Source: Flavisolibacter longurius (GTDB taxonomy: Bacteria > Bacteroidota > Bacteroidia > Chitinophagales > Chitinophagaceae). From it: a stretch of 64,000 nucleotides of DNA. Both the position numbers and the translations under genes were made by a program. Below are positions 44,511 through 53,328 of this stretch, piece after piece (positions within the stretch are counted from its first letter, which is position 1; every line of letters starts with the position of its first letter). Under the pieces are notes generated by a model. It saw only the letters and a list, made by a program, of their open reading frames with translations. It searched no databases and was not told the DNA's origin. The DNA is taken from contig JABUMY010000006.1 of the NCBI GenBank assembly GCA_013327885.1, forward strand, positions 124,001-188,000, written 5' to 3'.

Positions 44511-45233
44511 ATGTTTCGTCACCGCGGAAAAAACCGAACCTTTCAGCACAACCTTAAACTGGCTTCATCCCTTTCGTTTGTGGCCGGCATCGTCAATGTT
44601 AGCGGGCTGTTTGCTGTACAACGGTTAACAACAAACGTAACCGGGTATTTTGCTTTTTTTGCTGATGAGATGGCCAAAAAAAATTTTACCCAGGGATTGG
44701 TTTACCTGCTTTATATCCTGGCGTTTTTTTCCGGTGCCTTTTGCTCTAACCTTTTGGTTGAAATGGTTGCCCGCATTAACGAGCGGTTCATCAATACGGT
44801 TTCATTCGGCATCGAGATCCTTATCCTTATTTCCATTGCCCTGCTGCAACCGGAAACCATTCTTTCGCATGCCAACGCCGTTGCCTGCCTGCTGCTTTTT
44901 GCCATGGGACTGCAAAATGCACTGGTTACCTTTATTTCCAGTGCGGTGGTTCGCACCACGCATCTTACCGGGCTATTTACAGACCTGGGCATTGAGCTTT
45001 CGCAGCTCCTGTTTTACCGGAAAACCGAGCAGCGTAAAAAGTTGGTCACCTCCATCAGGCTGCGGGTTTCCATTATTTTATTTTTCTTTTTGGGTGGTGT
45101 TTCCGGCGGATATGGTTATATCTTGTTTGGTATAAAGATCCTGCTGCTGGCTGCCGGGGTTTTGCTGGCCGCACTGATCTATGACAGCTTGCGGTTGCAG
45201 TTGGTAACCATGCGACGCAAATACTTACGTTGA
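44511..45233 (+). CDS. DUF1275 (YoaK-family) membrane protein
   Basis: 240 residues with six hydrophobic helices. The family pattern is clear: LSFVAGIVNVSGLF in helix 1, TTNVTGYFAFFADEM, MGLQNALVTFIS, and TTHLTGLFTDLGIELSQLLF. YoaK-type proteins are integral inner membrane proteins with no settled function. TATCTTTA at 44492-44499 is one base off a -7 box. The manganese catalase gene follows on the same strand after about 160 bp. Confidence 0.88.
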   Translation: MFRHRGKNRTFQHNLKLASSLSFVAGIVNVSGLFAVQRLTTNVTGYFAFFADEMAKKNFTQGLVYLLYILAFFSGAFCSNLLVEMVARINERFINTVSFGIEILILISIALLQPETILSHANAVACLLLFAMGLQNALVTFISSAVVRTTHLTGLFTDLGIELSQLLFYRKTEQRKKLVTSIRLRVSIILFFFLGGVSGGYGYILFGIKILLLAAGVLLAALIYDSLRLQLVTMRRKYLR

Positions 45234-45393
45234 ATTGATCCCTGTTTTAAACTACCGCTGTGCTTCAATTTTTATCTCCTGTTTTCATCTGCCTGTTGCT
45301 GGAATGATATCAACTTTTTTGAAGCTGATGCGTAGTCTTCTTTGGTGTTGGTGGCACAAATTTTTAACCCCAACCTATCAAATACCTTCTACT

Positions 45394-46350
45394 ATGTTTT
45401 ATCACGTTCAATCATTGATCAACCCTATCGTAGCCGATGAGCCCGATCCCTCGGCAGCCAATGCGTTACAGGAAGGGCTGGGTGGCCAGTTTGGCGAAAT
45501 GCGCACCATGATGCAATACCTTTTCCAGAGTTTCAACTTTCGCGGCAATGCGGCACCGTACCGTGATCTTATACAAGGTGTAGGGATCGAGGAGATCAGC
45601 CACGTTGAGCTTATTTCCAAAACCATATCGCAGCTTTTGGATGGATCGCCCCGGTACAACGGCGACAAATTTGAAACACCGGGAAAAGGTGGAAAACCGG
45701 TCATGGATATGGCCAAGGAACAGCAAAACCCGCATCATTACATCGTGGGTGCACAGGCCGCCTTGCCGGTGGATGCAGCGGGTAATCCCTGGAATGGTTC
45801 TTGGGTGCACGACCACGGCAACCTTGTTTTGAACCTGATGGATAACCTGGTGCTGGAATCAACAGGACGCTTGCAGAAATGCCGGATCTACCAGATGTCG
45901 TCCAACAAAACCTTGCGGGCAACAGTTGCATTTTTAATTGTACGGGATGAAGCGCACCAGGCAGCTTTTGCAAAAGCACTGGAATCCTTGGGCATCGACT
46001 GGAACAAAGCGTTGCCTGTTCCCAAATTCGATTCGTCGAAATTCCCTGAAGTGAAAAAATTATTGGATGCGGGTATTCACCGTGAGCAATACCATTTCAG
46101 GCTCGACGGCTCGGAAATGGAAAAGATCTTCTCCGGCAGTGCGCCCATGAACGATGGTACCGAACTGGTGACCTTAAAAGAACCCCGCGAAAGTTATCCC
46201 ATTCCGCAAATGCCGGAAAGGCCCGAAGAATTTTCTCCCGGTCTTGATCCGGAATTGCAGGCGCTGGCCGATGCACTGACGGAGTTCAAGGAAAACTTTA
46301 CGGCACCGAAAAAAACCTCAGTGCCCGGCAAAAAGAGCAAAGGAAAATAA
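45394..46350 (+). CDS. Manganese catalase
   Basis: A 318-residue non-haem catalase that splits hydrogen peroxide with a di-manganese centre in a four-helix bundle. Metal ligands are visible in QFGEMRTMMQYLFQ, in the Glu and His of IEEISHVEL, in LVLNLMDNLVLE and in RDEAHQAAF. The C-terminal part (about 240-318) is longer and more polar than the core and ends in a lysine-rich tail. ATG 45394 (MFYHVQSLINPIVADEPD) was chosen; the frame is open about 50 codons upstream but that part reads as non-protein. Ligands look complete, so it is probably active. Confidence 0.93.
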   Translation: MFYHVQSLINPIVADEPDPSAANALQEGLGGQFGEMRTMMQYLFQSFNFRGNAAPYRDLIQGVGIEEISHVELISKTISQLLDGSPRYNGDKFETPGKGGKPVMDMAKEQQNPHHYIVGAQAALPVDAAGNPWNGSWVHDHGNLVLNLMDNLVLESTGRLQKCRIYQMSSNKTLRATVAFLIVRDEAHQAAFAKALESLGIDWNKALPVPKFDSSKFPEVKKLLDAGIHREQYHFRLDGSEMEKIFSGSAPMNDGTELVTLKEPRESYPIPQMPERPEEFSPGLDPELQALADALTEFKENFTAPKKTSVPGKKSKGK

Positions 46351-46404
46351 GAGAACCGATCTTTTTTGTTGGCAGAAAAAAGCGTGACAAAAAACAGTTG
46401 ACAA

Positions 46405-46439
46405 GAACAAGCCCAGTGTGGTTTGTTCCTGTTTTTTTA
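46405..46439 (+). terminator. Intrinsic terminator after manganese catalase
   Basis: A 9-bp stem (46405-46413 with 46420-46428, one G-U pair) with a 6-base loop is followed by CTGTTTTTTT. Confidence 0.75.
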
Positions 46440-46559
46440 TGGGAATACATTTTTAATTGTTGTTAGTTAGTCATTGCATCACTGCTTATCTACTCTAACA
46501 AATCATGAATATTCCCCGCAAATACCAACCCTGTTTTTCATCTGGCCAAAACCAGCATG

Positions 46560-47134
46560 CTATCCGTTTTTCGGCTTGTAAACGATCCCGTATTTTTTAT
46601 CGATGGCGGCAAATTCTTCTGCTGTTTTTTCTTTCCATTCCACCCCGACCGGAACGCCAATCTCACGGAAATAGCCTTCAAAGCCGGCCGGTGTAAAGCT
46701 GAACTGCATGCGGATGGTTTCAGTGCCCGTATTGCGCAACCCATGCCAAACACCTTTGGGTACATAGGCTGCACTTCCTTCTTTTACATTGAATTCTTAA
46801 TCGCCAAGCGTAAATATACCTGCACCTTTTTGAATATAGATGACCTCTGCTTCCCGCAAATGTTTATGTACCGGGATCAGGTCGCCGGGAATAATATCTT
46901 CATAACAAAATGAGATTGCCTGTACGCCTTTTTTTCTTTGTCAACAATGATGGTGACCGGTGCCTTCCGGCCGGCTATCAGGTAGGTTTCGTGTACTTCC
47001 GCATCCACCACAAACCCATCTTTGTCCGTCTCCTGTAAGTGATTATTGCCTGCAAGAAGCTGCAGAAAGGGGAGGGAAGAAGCGGCAGTGGAAAGTCCGG
47101 ACGTTTTTAAAAATTGTCTACGGTCTTTTTTCAT
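46560..47134 (-). pseudogene. Cupin-domain protein with Tat-like signal, two lesions
   Basis: The N terminus MKKDRRQFLKTSGLSTAASS is a Tat-type signal. The first frame runs to a stop at 46877. Adding one base in the A7 run (T7 at 46929-46935 on the plus strand) restores KEKKGVQAISFCYEDIIPGD and a cupin core (PVHKHLREAEVIYIQKGAG). A second lesion, TAA at 46797-46799, interrupts the repaired frame before EFNVKEGSAAYVPKGVWHGL; the protein would end in KYGIVYKPKNG. Two independent defects argue for real decay, not a sequencing slip. Intact relatives are small periplasmic metal-binding cupins of uncertain function. Confidence 0.82.
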
Positions 47135-47343
47135 ATACTTTTTCAGGGCTTAGCGCAATTAGCTGTTAACAGTTTAGCCACTACAAGATAAAATTGCAAA
47201 TTTTTCATTAAAAAATACAGTACGCGAAGAACACCATTTTTCAAGGAGAATAGATTGCCATTTATAGCAACAAGTTTCAGCAAGACAGAAAATAATCTTC
47301 CGGTTGTTTTCCTTGGTATTGATCTACAGACACCAAACTATCT

Positions 47344-47754
47344 TCAAAAGCTTGCACTCTCGTCAAATGTAACAGCAGTCCCTACACGTAAAGTGTTGTG
47401 TACTTCTGCAATTTTATCAACGTACAGCACCAGGTCACGAATTTCCGCTGGCGTAGCTTCCGCATCAATATTCACATTATAGCGGATGTTGAAACCGGGC
47501 TCGCCTTCGCTGCCAAATTCGCCGTTAACAGTAATGTCAACAGCTTTTATAACCAGTTGCCGCTTGGCGGCTTCGCGGTAAATGTCGTTGCAAAAGCAGG
47601 TGGCCAGGGCTAAAAAAAGCAACTCACCGCCATTGACAGCAGAGCCCTGCCCGTTTGCTTTTTGTGGTATCTCCAATTCTTTGGCGGCGCCGTTCGTAGT
47701 GACCATCACACTGTTCTGTTCAGCGTTATTTTTTATAGAGGCTGAAATTTGCAT
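47344..47754 (-). CDS. OsmC-family protein
   Basis: 136 residues. OsmC/Ohr proteins reduce organic peroxides with two cysteines. Here the first site region is present (GGELLFLALATCFCNDIYREA), but the second cysteine usually found before the conserved TL is replaced: the sequence reads AEVHNTLRVG. It may therefore be a non-peroxidase OsmC-like protein. ATG 47754 (MQISASIKNNAEQN) gives the normal family length; the frame is open upstream but without conserved sequence. It is divergent from truB. Confidence 0.85.
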   Translation of the reverse strand: MQISASIKNNAEQNSVMVTTNGAAKELEIPQKANGQGSAVNGGELLFLALATCFCNDIYREAAKRQLVIKAVDITVNGEFGSEGEPGFNIRYNVNIDAEATPAEIRDLVLYVDKIAEVHNTLRVGTAVTFDESASF

Positions 47755-47939
47755 AGCTAGTTTTTTTTGGTTGGTAGGTTTAGAAGAAAAACGACCCGAC
47801 GGAAACAAATTATTTCTTTTCCAATTGCACCAGCCAGGTTTCAAATTAAAGATAATCGGTTTTGCGAACGTGGCACAACCACGCTGAACGGTCGCTGATT
47901 CCATTTGGCCAACCTGCACATTACCGCCGTTGCATCCGT

Positions 47940-47947
47940 TATCTTTG
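47940..47947 (+). promoter_or_regulatory. Putative -7 box for truB, likely leaderless
   Basis: TATCTTTG lies six bases before the truB ATG, so transcription would start at or within a base or two of the start codon. This supports ATG 47954 over the TTG at 47930. Confidence 0.5.
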
Positions 47948-47953
47948 CGCCCC

Positions 47954-48631
47954 ATGCAGGAAAAAAACAGCTTTGAAGAAGGAAGGGTTTTGCTCATCAA
48001 CAAACCCCTGTACTGGACGTCTTTTGATGCCGTCCGCAAGATCCGTAACCTTACCCGCACCAAAAAAGTGGGACATGCCGGCACGCTTGATCCCCTGGCT
48101 ACGGGCCTGCTGATCGTTTGCACGGGTAAGTTCACCAAAAAGATCAATGAATACATGGCGCAGGAAAAAGAATATACCGGTACCATTACGCTAGGCGCCA
48201 CCACGCCAACCTTCGATCTTGAAAGTGAGCCGACCAATCAAACAGCCATCGACCATCTTACAGAAGAAGATTTACAAAAGGCTACCCAGCCTTTTACCGG
48301 TGCCATCCTGCAGGTGCCGCCCATTCATTCTGCCATTAAAAAAGAAGGCAAACGTGTTTACGAACTGGCCCGCAGGGGAGAAGACGTAAAGCTGGAACCG
48401 AGGCCCGTTACCATCTCCGCCTTCGAGATCACCCGCATTGAACTGCCGATCATTCATTTTAAAGTGGTTTGCTCCACCGGCACCTATATCCGCAGCCTGG
48501 CCAACGATTACGGCGCAGCTCTCGGCGTTGGTGGTTACCTAAGCGCTCTTTGCCGCACCCGCATCGGCGATTTCAAACTGGAAGATGCACTTACGATTGA
48601 CGATGTGGAAAGAGAAGTGAAAGGGATTTAG
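47954..48631 (+). CDS. truB: tRNA pseudouridine-55 synthase
   Basis: Converts U55 in the T-loop of tRNA to pseudouridine. The protein has 225 residues and the catalytic Asp is D46 in GHAGTLDPLATGLL. Other family stretches are LLINKPLYWTSFDAV at the start, KEYTGTITLGATTPTFD, and CSTGTYIRSLANDYG. It is a short form without the C-terminal PUA extension of some homologs. An intergenic repeat tract follows. Confidence 0.95.
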   Translation: MQEKNSFEEGRVLLINKPLYWTSFDAVRKIRNLTRTKKVGHAGTLDPLATGLLIVCTGKFTKKINEYMAQEKEYTGTITLGATTPTFDLESEPTNQTAIDHLTEEDLQKATQPFTGAILQVPPIHSAIKKEGKRVYELARRGEDVKLEPRPVTISAFEITRIELPIIHFKVVCSTGTYIRSLANDYGAALGVGGYLSALCRTRIGDFKLEDALTIDDVEREVKGI

Positions 48632-48632
48632 T

Positions 48633-48745
48633 GTTAGGGGTTTGGGGTTAGGAGTTTGTAGTTTGTGGTTGTCTTAGCTGTTCGTTAATGTAAATATGGT
48701 TGCACCTACAGGCACTAATTCGTGCAATCCGTGCAAAAATCCGTG
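48633..48745. repeat. Two intergenic degenerate repeats
   Basis: 48633-48672 is a G/T-rich tract (GGGGTTTGGGGTTAGG) like the one at 5374-5412. 48713-48745 holds repeated CCGTGCAA-like units (TTCGTGCAATCCGTGCAAAA). Both lie in the gap between the convergent genes truB and tamL; no hairpin terminator was seen. Confidence 0.5.
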
Positions 48746-48752
48746 TTTAAGT

Positions 48753-51158
48753 TTAAAAGGGGTAGTCGATCCCTAGCTGCAATTGCCCGTCCAATGGTTT
48801 TAATTTGTAAAACCATTTATTCTGGGCTTCCAGTGTTTCCGGCGTAGGGTCTTTTACTTTATAGGCATAGTCAAGACGCACTTTTAAAAAACCGAAGTCA
48901 AGCCGCAGGCCGGTTCCTGTTCCAATCGCAAGGTCCTTCCAAAATTTGTCAAACGACCGGGGAAACTCGCCACCGGGAAAATCGGGGTTGTTACGCAGGA
49001 ACCAAACATTTCCCATGTCCACAAACAACACGGTGTTTACGCCAATGCCTTTGTAGTTGGCCAAATGAATACGGTATTCGGCATTGCCTTCCAGCCGGAT
49101 ATCACCAAAGCGGTCGGGTGCATCGGTAGGCAGGAAAGAGCGAATGGCCGAACCAGGACCAAGGCGGCGTATGCTCCAGGCCCGCATGCTGTTAGGACCA
49201 CCGGCAAAATATTCGCGGAAAAAAGGAAGAAAGCGGTTAAAGTTGTCGAGGCTGGAAGATGGCATCGAATAGCCCACACCGCCAAACACCCGCCAGGCAA
49301 AAGCATTGCGGAACAGCTTTCTTGTTCTGCGGTACTCGGCATCCAGCTTGATAAAACGGTAAAGGTTGGTACCGAAGATCTTTCCCTTAAATGCACCAGG
49401 TATTCCGGATAATTCCGCACTAAAAGATGCCAGGCTGGTCACATTTTCACGGCTGCCGGCAATACTGTAATTACCCAGCACCGATACAATCAAACCCGTA
49501 TTGAAAATATATTGGTAAGACGCATTGCTGGCGATCAGCTTATTTAGCGAATCGCCCCGGATCAGGTAATTGTATTCGATGTTGGGAAACCGGATGCCAA
49601 AAATTTTGTTGCGCCAGCCAAACTGGTAACCCCAGGAGGCGTTTACTGTCGTCAGGTCAAAATAATTACGGCGTTGCGTAAGGCCGCCGTTCAGTGCAAA
49701 AATGGAGTTGACCATATTTTCCTTTGACCGGTTGAATTGCCGCATAAAGCCCGGCACTAGCCTCGGTATATTGATCGTATGGCTGATCGTTAACTGCCTT
49801 GTCTGGATCAGGTCTTTCAGCGTTGCATTCAGCTCCGTACCAAACCGGAAGTTGGTGGTGCTTTGGTTGGCACCACGGGCAAAATTGCGATTCTGCACAC
49901 CAAAGCTCAGGCCCAGGCCAATCAGGTTGCCTTGTGCAAACGTGAGGTTGCCCTGGTTGCGACTAACCTCGAACGTGGTGTTGAAAGCGTATTTGCGGGC
50001 AGGGGTGAGGCGAATGGTGAAATCGGCCGTATCCTGCCCTGGCCTTGGTTGCTGATCGATGGAAACCAGTTGCCAGGCACCCAATGAATTGAACTTGCTT
50101 TGGGTTTTGAGGTAGTCCGACTGCCGGTAAAGCTTGCCTGGCTCAAAGAAAATATAATCGGGAAAGATCTTGTTTTTAAAAAGCTGTTCGTTAGCGCGGA
50201 TGATATAGCCTTTTACTGTATCGGTAAACCGGAAACGACTGACGGTATCAGCCTTGTACTCGGGATAAACATTGATATTGCCAACATAGTAACGGATAAT
50301 GCGGGTGCTGTCCGGATTTTCCCGCAAGCGGAACTCCACATCGGCAACGGGATTGTTGCGCCGCTCGGCCAGTCGCTGCAGCAGTTCCGCCTGTTCTATT
50401 GGGTCGATGGTGGGCCGCAAAAGTTCCACACCCACCGTATCCCAAACGATCAGGAATTCTTCTTCCGAAAAGCGCATATAGCCGTTGTTTCGGAAAAAAT
50501 CGGCCAGCCGGTCGCGTTCCGATGCCAGCTTGTATTTTGAAAAGGCATCGCCCCGTTTGATCAGCGGTTGGGAAAGCGAAGAATCCAACACGATTTTCTG
50601 CAATGTATCCAGTGCCTGCTTCATGCCGGCCGAAAGTCCTGCCGTATCGGCATTCAGCCGGTAGGCGATCGAATCCAGCTTTGTCACCCTTCCGGGATAG
50701 ACGTAAAAATCAAGAATGGCCCGTTGCTGCAGGCTGTCCTGCTTTTGTTCAATGCGGGTGCTGAAGCGAATGCTGTCGCGGTTGTAGCCCTCGGTATTCA
50801 GCAGGGTTTCCATAAACTGTACCGACTGTCCTGCATACATCGAGTCGTAAACCGTTGGCGCTTGCACCACCTCGTAGAAAAACCGGGGAATAATACCAAG
50901 GATGGCATTGTCCCAGCCGATAGCTTTCGCTACCGACCGCACCCGAACGCTGTCATGAAGCTGCTGCGCCAGTTCTGCTTCCAGCTCTTTCCTGGCATCC
51001 GGGCCCAGGCTATCGCTCAACACATGAATATTGGTTTGAAAAACAAAGGGTGTGCGGGGAGGGTAATTCTTAACGGTAGTAGTAAAACAACCGCTGCACA
51101 GGCAGAGCAACAAAATTAGCAAGGGTGAAAAAGGAAGAAACGTTTTTCTTTGAATCAT
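48753..51158 (-). CDS. tamL: Omp85-family outer membrane lipoprotein (TamL-like)
   Basis: 801 residues. A lipoprotein signal ends in CSGC with C24 as the lipid site. POTRA-like domains fill roughly residues 30-400. The C-terminal 16-strand surface-antigen barrel (Omp85) ends near QLQLGIDYPF, with a terminal aromatic; the conserved turn RAWSIRRLGPG lies in it. TamA-like Omp85 proteins with a lipid anchor are known as TamL in Bacteroidota and work with TamB in outer membrane assembly. No tamB is present in this window. The start MIQRKTFLPF is supported by a -7 box 37 bases upstream, which lies over a possible earlier start at 51197. Confidence 0.88.
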   Translation of the reverse strand: MIQRKTFLPFSPLLILLLCLCSGCFTTTVKNYPPRTPFVFQTNIHVLSDSLGPDARKELEAELAQQLHDSVRVRSVAKAIGWDNAILGIIPRFFYEVVQAPTVYDSMYAGQSVQFMETLLNTEGYNRDSIRFSTRIEQKQDSLQQRAILDFYVYPGRVTKLDSIAYRLNADTAGLSAGMKQALDTLQKIVLDSSLSQPLIKRGDAFSKYKLASERDRLADFFRNNGYMRFSEEEFLIVWDTVGVELLRPTIDPIEQAELLQRLAERRNNPVADVEFRLRENPDSTRIIRYYVGNINVYPEYKADTVSRFRFTDTVKGYIIRANEQLFKNKIFPDYIFFEPGKLYRQSDYLKTQSKFNSLGAWQLVSIDQQPRPGQDTADFTIRLTPARKYAFNTTFEVSRNQGNLTFAQGNLIGLGLSFGVQNRNFARGANQSTTNFRFGTELNATLKDLIQTRQLTISHTINIPRLVPGFMRQFNRSKENMVNSIFALNGGLTQRRNYFDLTTVNASWGYQFGWRNKIFGIRFPNIEYNYLIRGDSLNKLIASNASYQYIFNTGLIVSVLGNYSIAGSRENVTSLASFSAELSGIPGAFKGKIFGTNLYRFIKLDAEYRRTRKLFRNAFAWRVFGGVGYSMPSSSLDNFNRFLPFFREYFAGGPNSMRAWSIRRLGPGSAIRSFLPTDAPDRFGDIRLEGNAEYRIHLANYKGIGVNTVLFVDMGNVWFLRNNPDFPGGEFPRSFDKFWKDLAIGTGTGLRLDFGFLKVRLDYAYKVKDPTPETLEAQNKWFYKLKPLDGQLQLGIDYPF

Positions 51159-51174
51159 AAAGTCGCTCTCATCT

Positions 51175-51888
51175 ATGCTCAGTAAAAAAGTGCTCAAAGA
51201 TATTCAAAGTTTAAGCCTCAAAAAGCATCGCGATGAAACAGGCCTTTTCGTGGCAGAAGGACCCAAGGTGGTTGAAGAACTGCTGGCGGTGGCGCCCCGG
51301 CATGTGGAGAAAGTATATGCCTTGTCGTCTTGGGCAGGGGAGCGGACCGGTATCGAGATCATTTCAGAAGCGGACCTGGAAAGGGCTTCCCACCTGAAAA
51401 CGCCGAATGAAGTAATTGCCGTTTGCCGGCAGTTTGAAACGGCTCGTCCCGGTGCTGACGGTTTCACCCTTTACCTCGACACCTTACAGGACCCGGGTAA
51501 TTTTGGCACCATCATCCGGATAGCCGATTGGTTTGGAGTAAAAAATATTGTTTGCAGCCGTGGCTGCGCCGATCAGTACAATCCCAAAGTGGTGCAGAGC
51601 ACGATGGCCAGCATTGCCCGTGTGAATGTTTATTACGACAAAGAAGAAACCTGGCTGGCCGAACAACATGTTCCCGTATACGCAGCCACGTTATACGGAC
51701 AACCCTTGCATTCTTTTGCAAAAACTAACACAGGTATTTTGATCATCGGCAACGAATCAAAAGGCGTTCGACCCGAATGGATAGCGATGGCTTCTCACCC
51801 GGTAACCATCCCGCGGCGCGGCCAGGCCGAATCCTTAAATGCAGCGGTGGCTACAGGCATCTTACTGTCACATTTATTGGGAGAATAA
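51175..51888 (+). CDS. SpoU/TrmH-family RNA 2'-O-methyltransferase
   Basis: 237 residues with an N-terminal substrate-binding domain and a C-terminal SPOUT knot. The three SpoU motifs are visible: NFGTIIRIADWFG, GNESKGVRPEW and IPRRGQAESLNAAVATGILL. The substrate (rRNA or tRNA position) cannot be told. It starts 16 bp from the divergent tamL gene, so the two promoters must overlap coding sequence. Confidence 0.92.
   Translation: MLSKKVLKDIQSLSLKKHRDETGLFVAEGPKVVEELLAVAPRHVEKVYALSSWAGERTGIEIISEADLERASHLKTPNEVIAVCRQFETARPGADGFTLYLDTLQDPGNFGTIIRIADWFGVKNIVCSRGCADQYNPKVVQSTMASIARVNVYYDKEETWLAEQHVPVYAATLYGQPLHSFAKTNTGILIIGNESKGVRPEWIAMASHPVTIPRRGQAESLNAAVATGILLSHLLGE
51195..51202 (-). promoter_or_regulatory. 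Putative -7 box for tamL
   Basis: The minus strand reads TATCTTTG, inside the first codons of the divergent methyltransferase gene. Transcription would start near 51189, about 30 bases before the tamL ATG. Confidence 0.45.
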
Positions 51889-51917
51889 ACGTATTCGCCT
51901 TCTTCCTGTCCTTTTTG

Positions 51918-51980
51918 ATGCTTTGTGTCCTTCGTGTTCCTCCAGGAGCACAAAGCACAGTAAGAACCACAAAGAGCACA
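51918..51980. repeat. Intergenic repeat of the CACAAAG/CTTTGTG type
   Basis: CTTTGTGTCCTTCGTGTTCC is followed by inverted-type sequence GGAGCACAAAGCACAG and then CCACAAAGAGCACAA. Related tracts occur at 54606-54692. It lies between the convergent methyltransferase and LolC/E-like genes. Confidence 0.55.
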
Positions 51981-51987
51981 ACGGTTT

Positions 51988-53223
51988 TTACCGGAAATGA
52001 ATGGCTTTTATGGGTTGAATTTTCCGAACCAACAGGGAAGGAATAAAAAGGATCAAAACTGATAGAATCAGCGTACCGGCAATCACCGCCAATACCTGCC
52101 ACCAGACAATTTCCACTGCAGCAGTTTCCATAAAATATGCTTCTTCTTTCAGGCGTACAAAACCTGTCTTGAGTTGCAGGAAAAGCAGCCCCAGCGCAAA
52201 CAAAGTGCCGGCAACAATTCCCGTTATGGTAATGATACCCGACTGGTACAGGAAAATGCGCTGTACCGTCCAGTTGGAAGCACCCACAGCTTTCAGGATA
52301 CCAATCATGCGCAATCGCTCCAGCACCAAAATAATAAGACAGGTAATAAGGTTAATGGCCGCAATAATGACCATGATCGTGATCAGGATAGCCTGGTTGG
52401 TATCCTGCACATCGAGCCAGTCGAAAATATTGGGATAAAGCTCTCTTGCTGTTTTGGCGGAAAGCTGCGGAGGAAACTGTGCCCCATCGTGAATGGCGTC
52501 AGCAACTGGTCCCATTTGCTGGTAGTCGTTAAGAAAGATCTCGTAGCCGCCAATCTCGTCTTCTTCCCAGCCATTTAATCGTCTTATCAGTTTCAGGTCG
52601 CCAATGGCAAAGGTGCGGTCGTATTCTTCAATGCTGGTTTTGTACAGGCCTACAATGGTTAGCTTGTCAGGTCGCAGCGATCCGTCAGGACGGACAAAAT
52701 AAAGCAGCACCCGGTCGTTCAACTTCAGGTCAAGTTGCGAAGCGGTGTAAGTTGAAATGACGATCTCTCTTGCGTAGGTGCTGTCGTTGTACTGCAGCCA
52801 CCTTCCTTCTTTGATAAACGGTTTCAGGTAGGCAGAATCGTAGGTTTTATCTAGACCCTTCAGCAATACGCCTTCCATTTCATCCGTTGTTTTTAGAATG
52901 GCGTACTTGGTGGCAAAGGGATGAATGGACCGCAATTGCGGCATGGCTTTGATGCTTCTCACCAATGAGTCGTTCTGCCGGATGGGTTCCTGTTCGGCAA
53001 TGGAGGCCTGGCCGGGTTGCAGGTAAGCGATGCGTACATGTCCCCAAAACGAAAACACTTTTTGGCTAACCGTATGCTGAAACCCGTTGACAAAGGAAAG
53101 CGTGATGATCATCACCGCAACACTGATGGCTGTTGCCAGGATCGAAAGGCGGATGATAAACCGCGAAAATGATTTTTGCTGGTTAAAAGCAATACGCTTG
53201 GCTATGAATGCGGGTATGTTCAC
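51988..53223 (-). CDS. LolC/LolE-like FtsX-domain permease
   Basis: 411 residues with one N-terminal helix, a large periplasmic domain (about 45-265) and three C-terminal helices of the FtsX domain (LITCLIILVLERLRMIGILK is the first with its coupling loop). This is the single-MacB plan of lipoprotein-releasing or MacB-like permeases, half the size of the ten exporter permeases. It has no ATPase gene nearby. No ATG is present near the start; GTG 53223 gives MNIPAFIAKRIAF after initiation, and TTG 53232 is the alternative. Role in lipoprotein transport is likely but not proven. Confidence 0.88.
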   Translation of the reverse strand: MNIPAFIAKRIAFNQQKSFSRFIIRLSILATAISVAVMIITLSFVNGFQHTVSQKVFSFWGHVRIAYLQPGQASIAEQEPIRQNDSLVRSIKAMPQLRSIHPFATKYAILKTTDEMEGVLLKGLDKTYDSAYLKPFIKEGRWLQYNDSTYAREIVISTYTASQLDLKLNDRVLLYFVRPDGSLRPDKLTIVGLYKTSIEEYDRTFAIGDLKLIRRLNGWEEDEIGGYEIFLNDYQQMGPVADAIHDGAQFPPQLSAKTARELYPNIFDWLDVQDTNQAILITIMVIIAAINLITCLIILVLERLRMIGILKAVGASNWTVQRIFLYQSGIITITGIVAGTLFALGLLFLQLKTGFVRLKEEAYFMETAAVEIVWWQVLAVIAGTLILSVLILFIPSLLVRKIQPIKAIHFR

Positions 53224-53328
53224 GGTGATCAAATTGTTCCGGTAAAGGAGAAAACCATTTCCTCTCTTTCTTCGTCCTTAGAAAGATCAAAAATAGGCCT
53301 GCGAGCCGAAAACCTTTATTTTTAAAAC

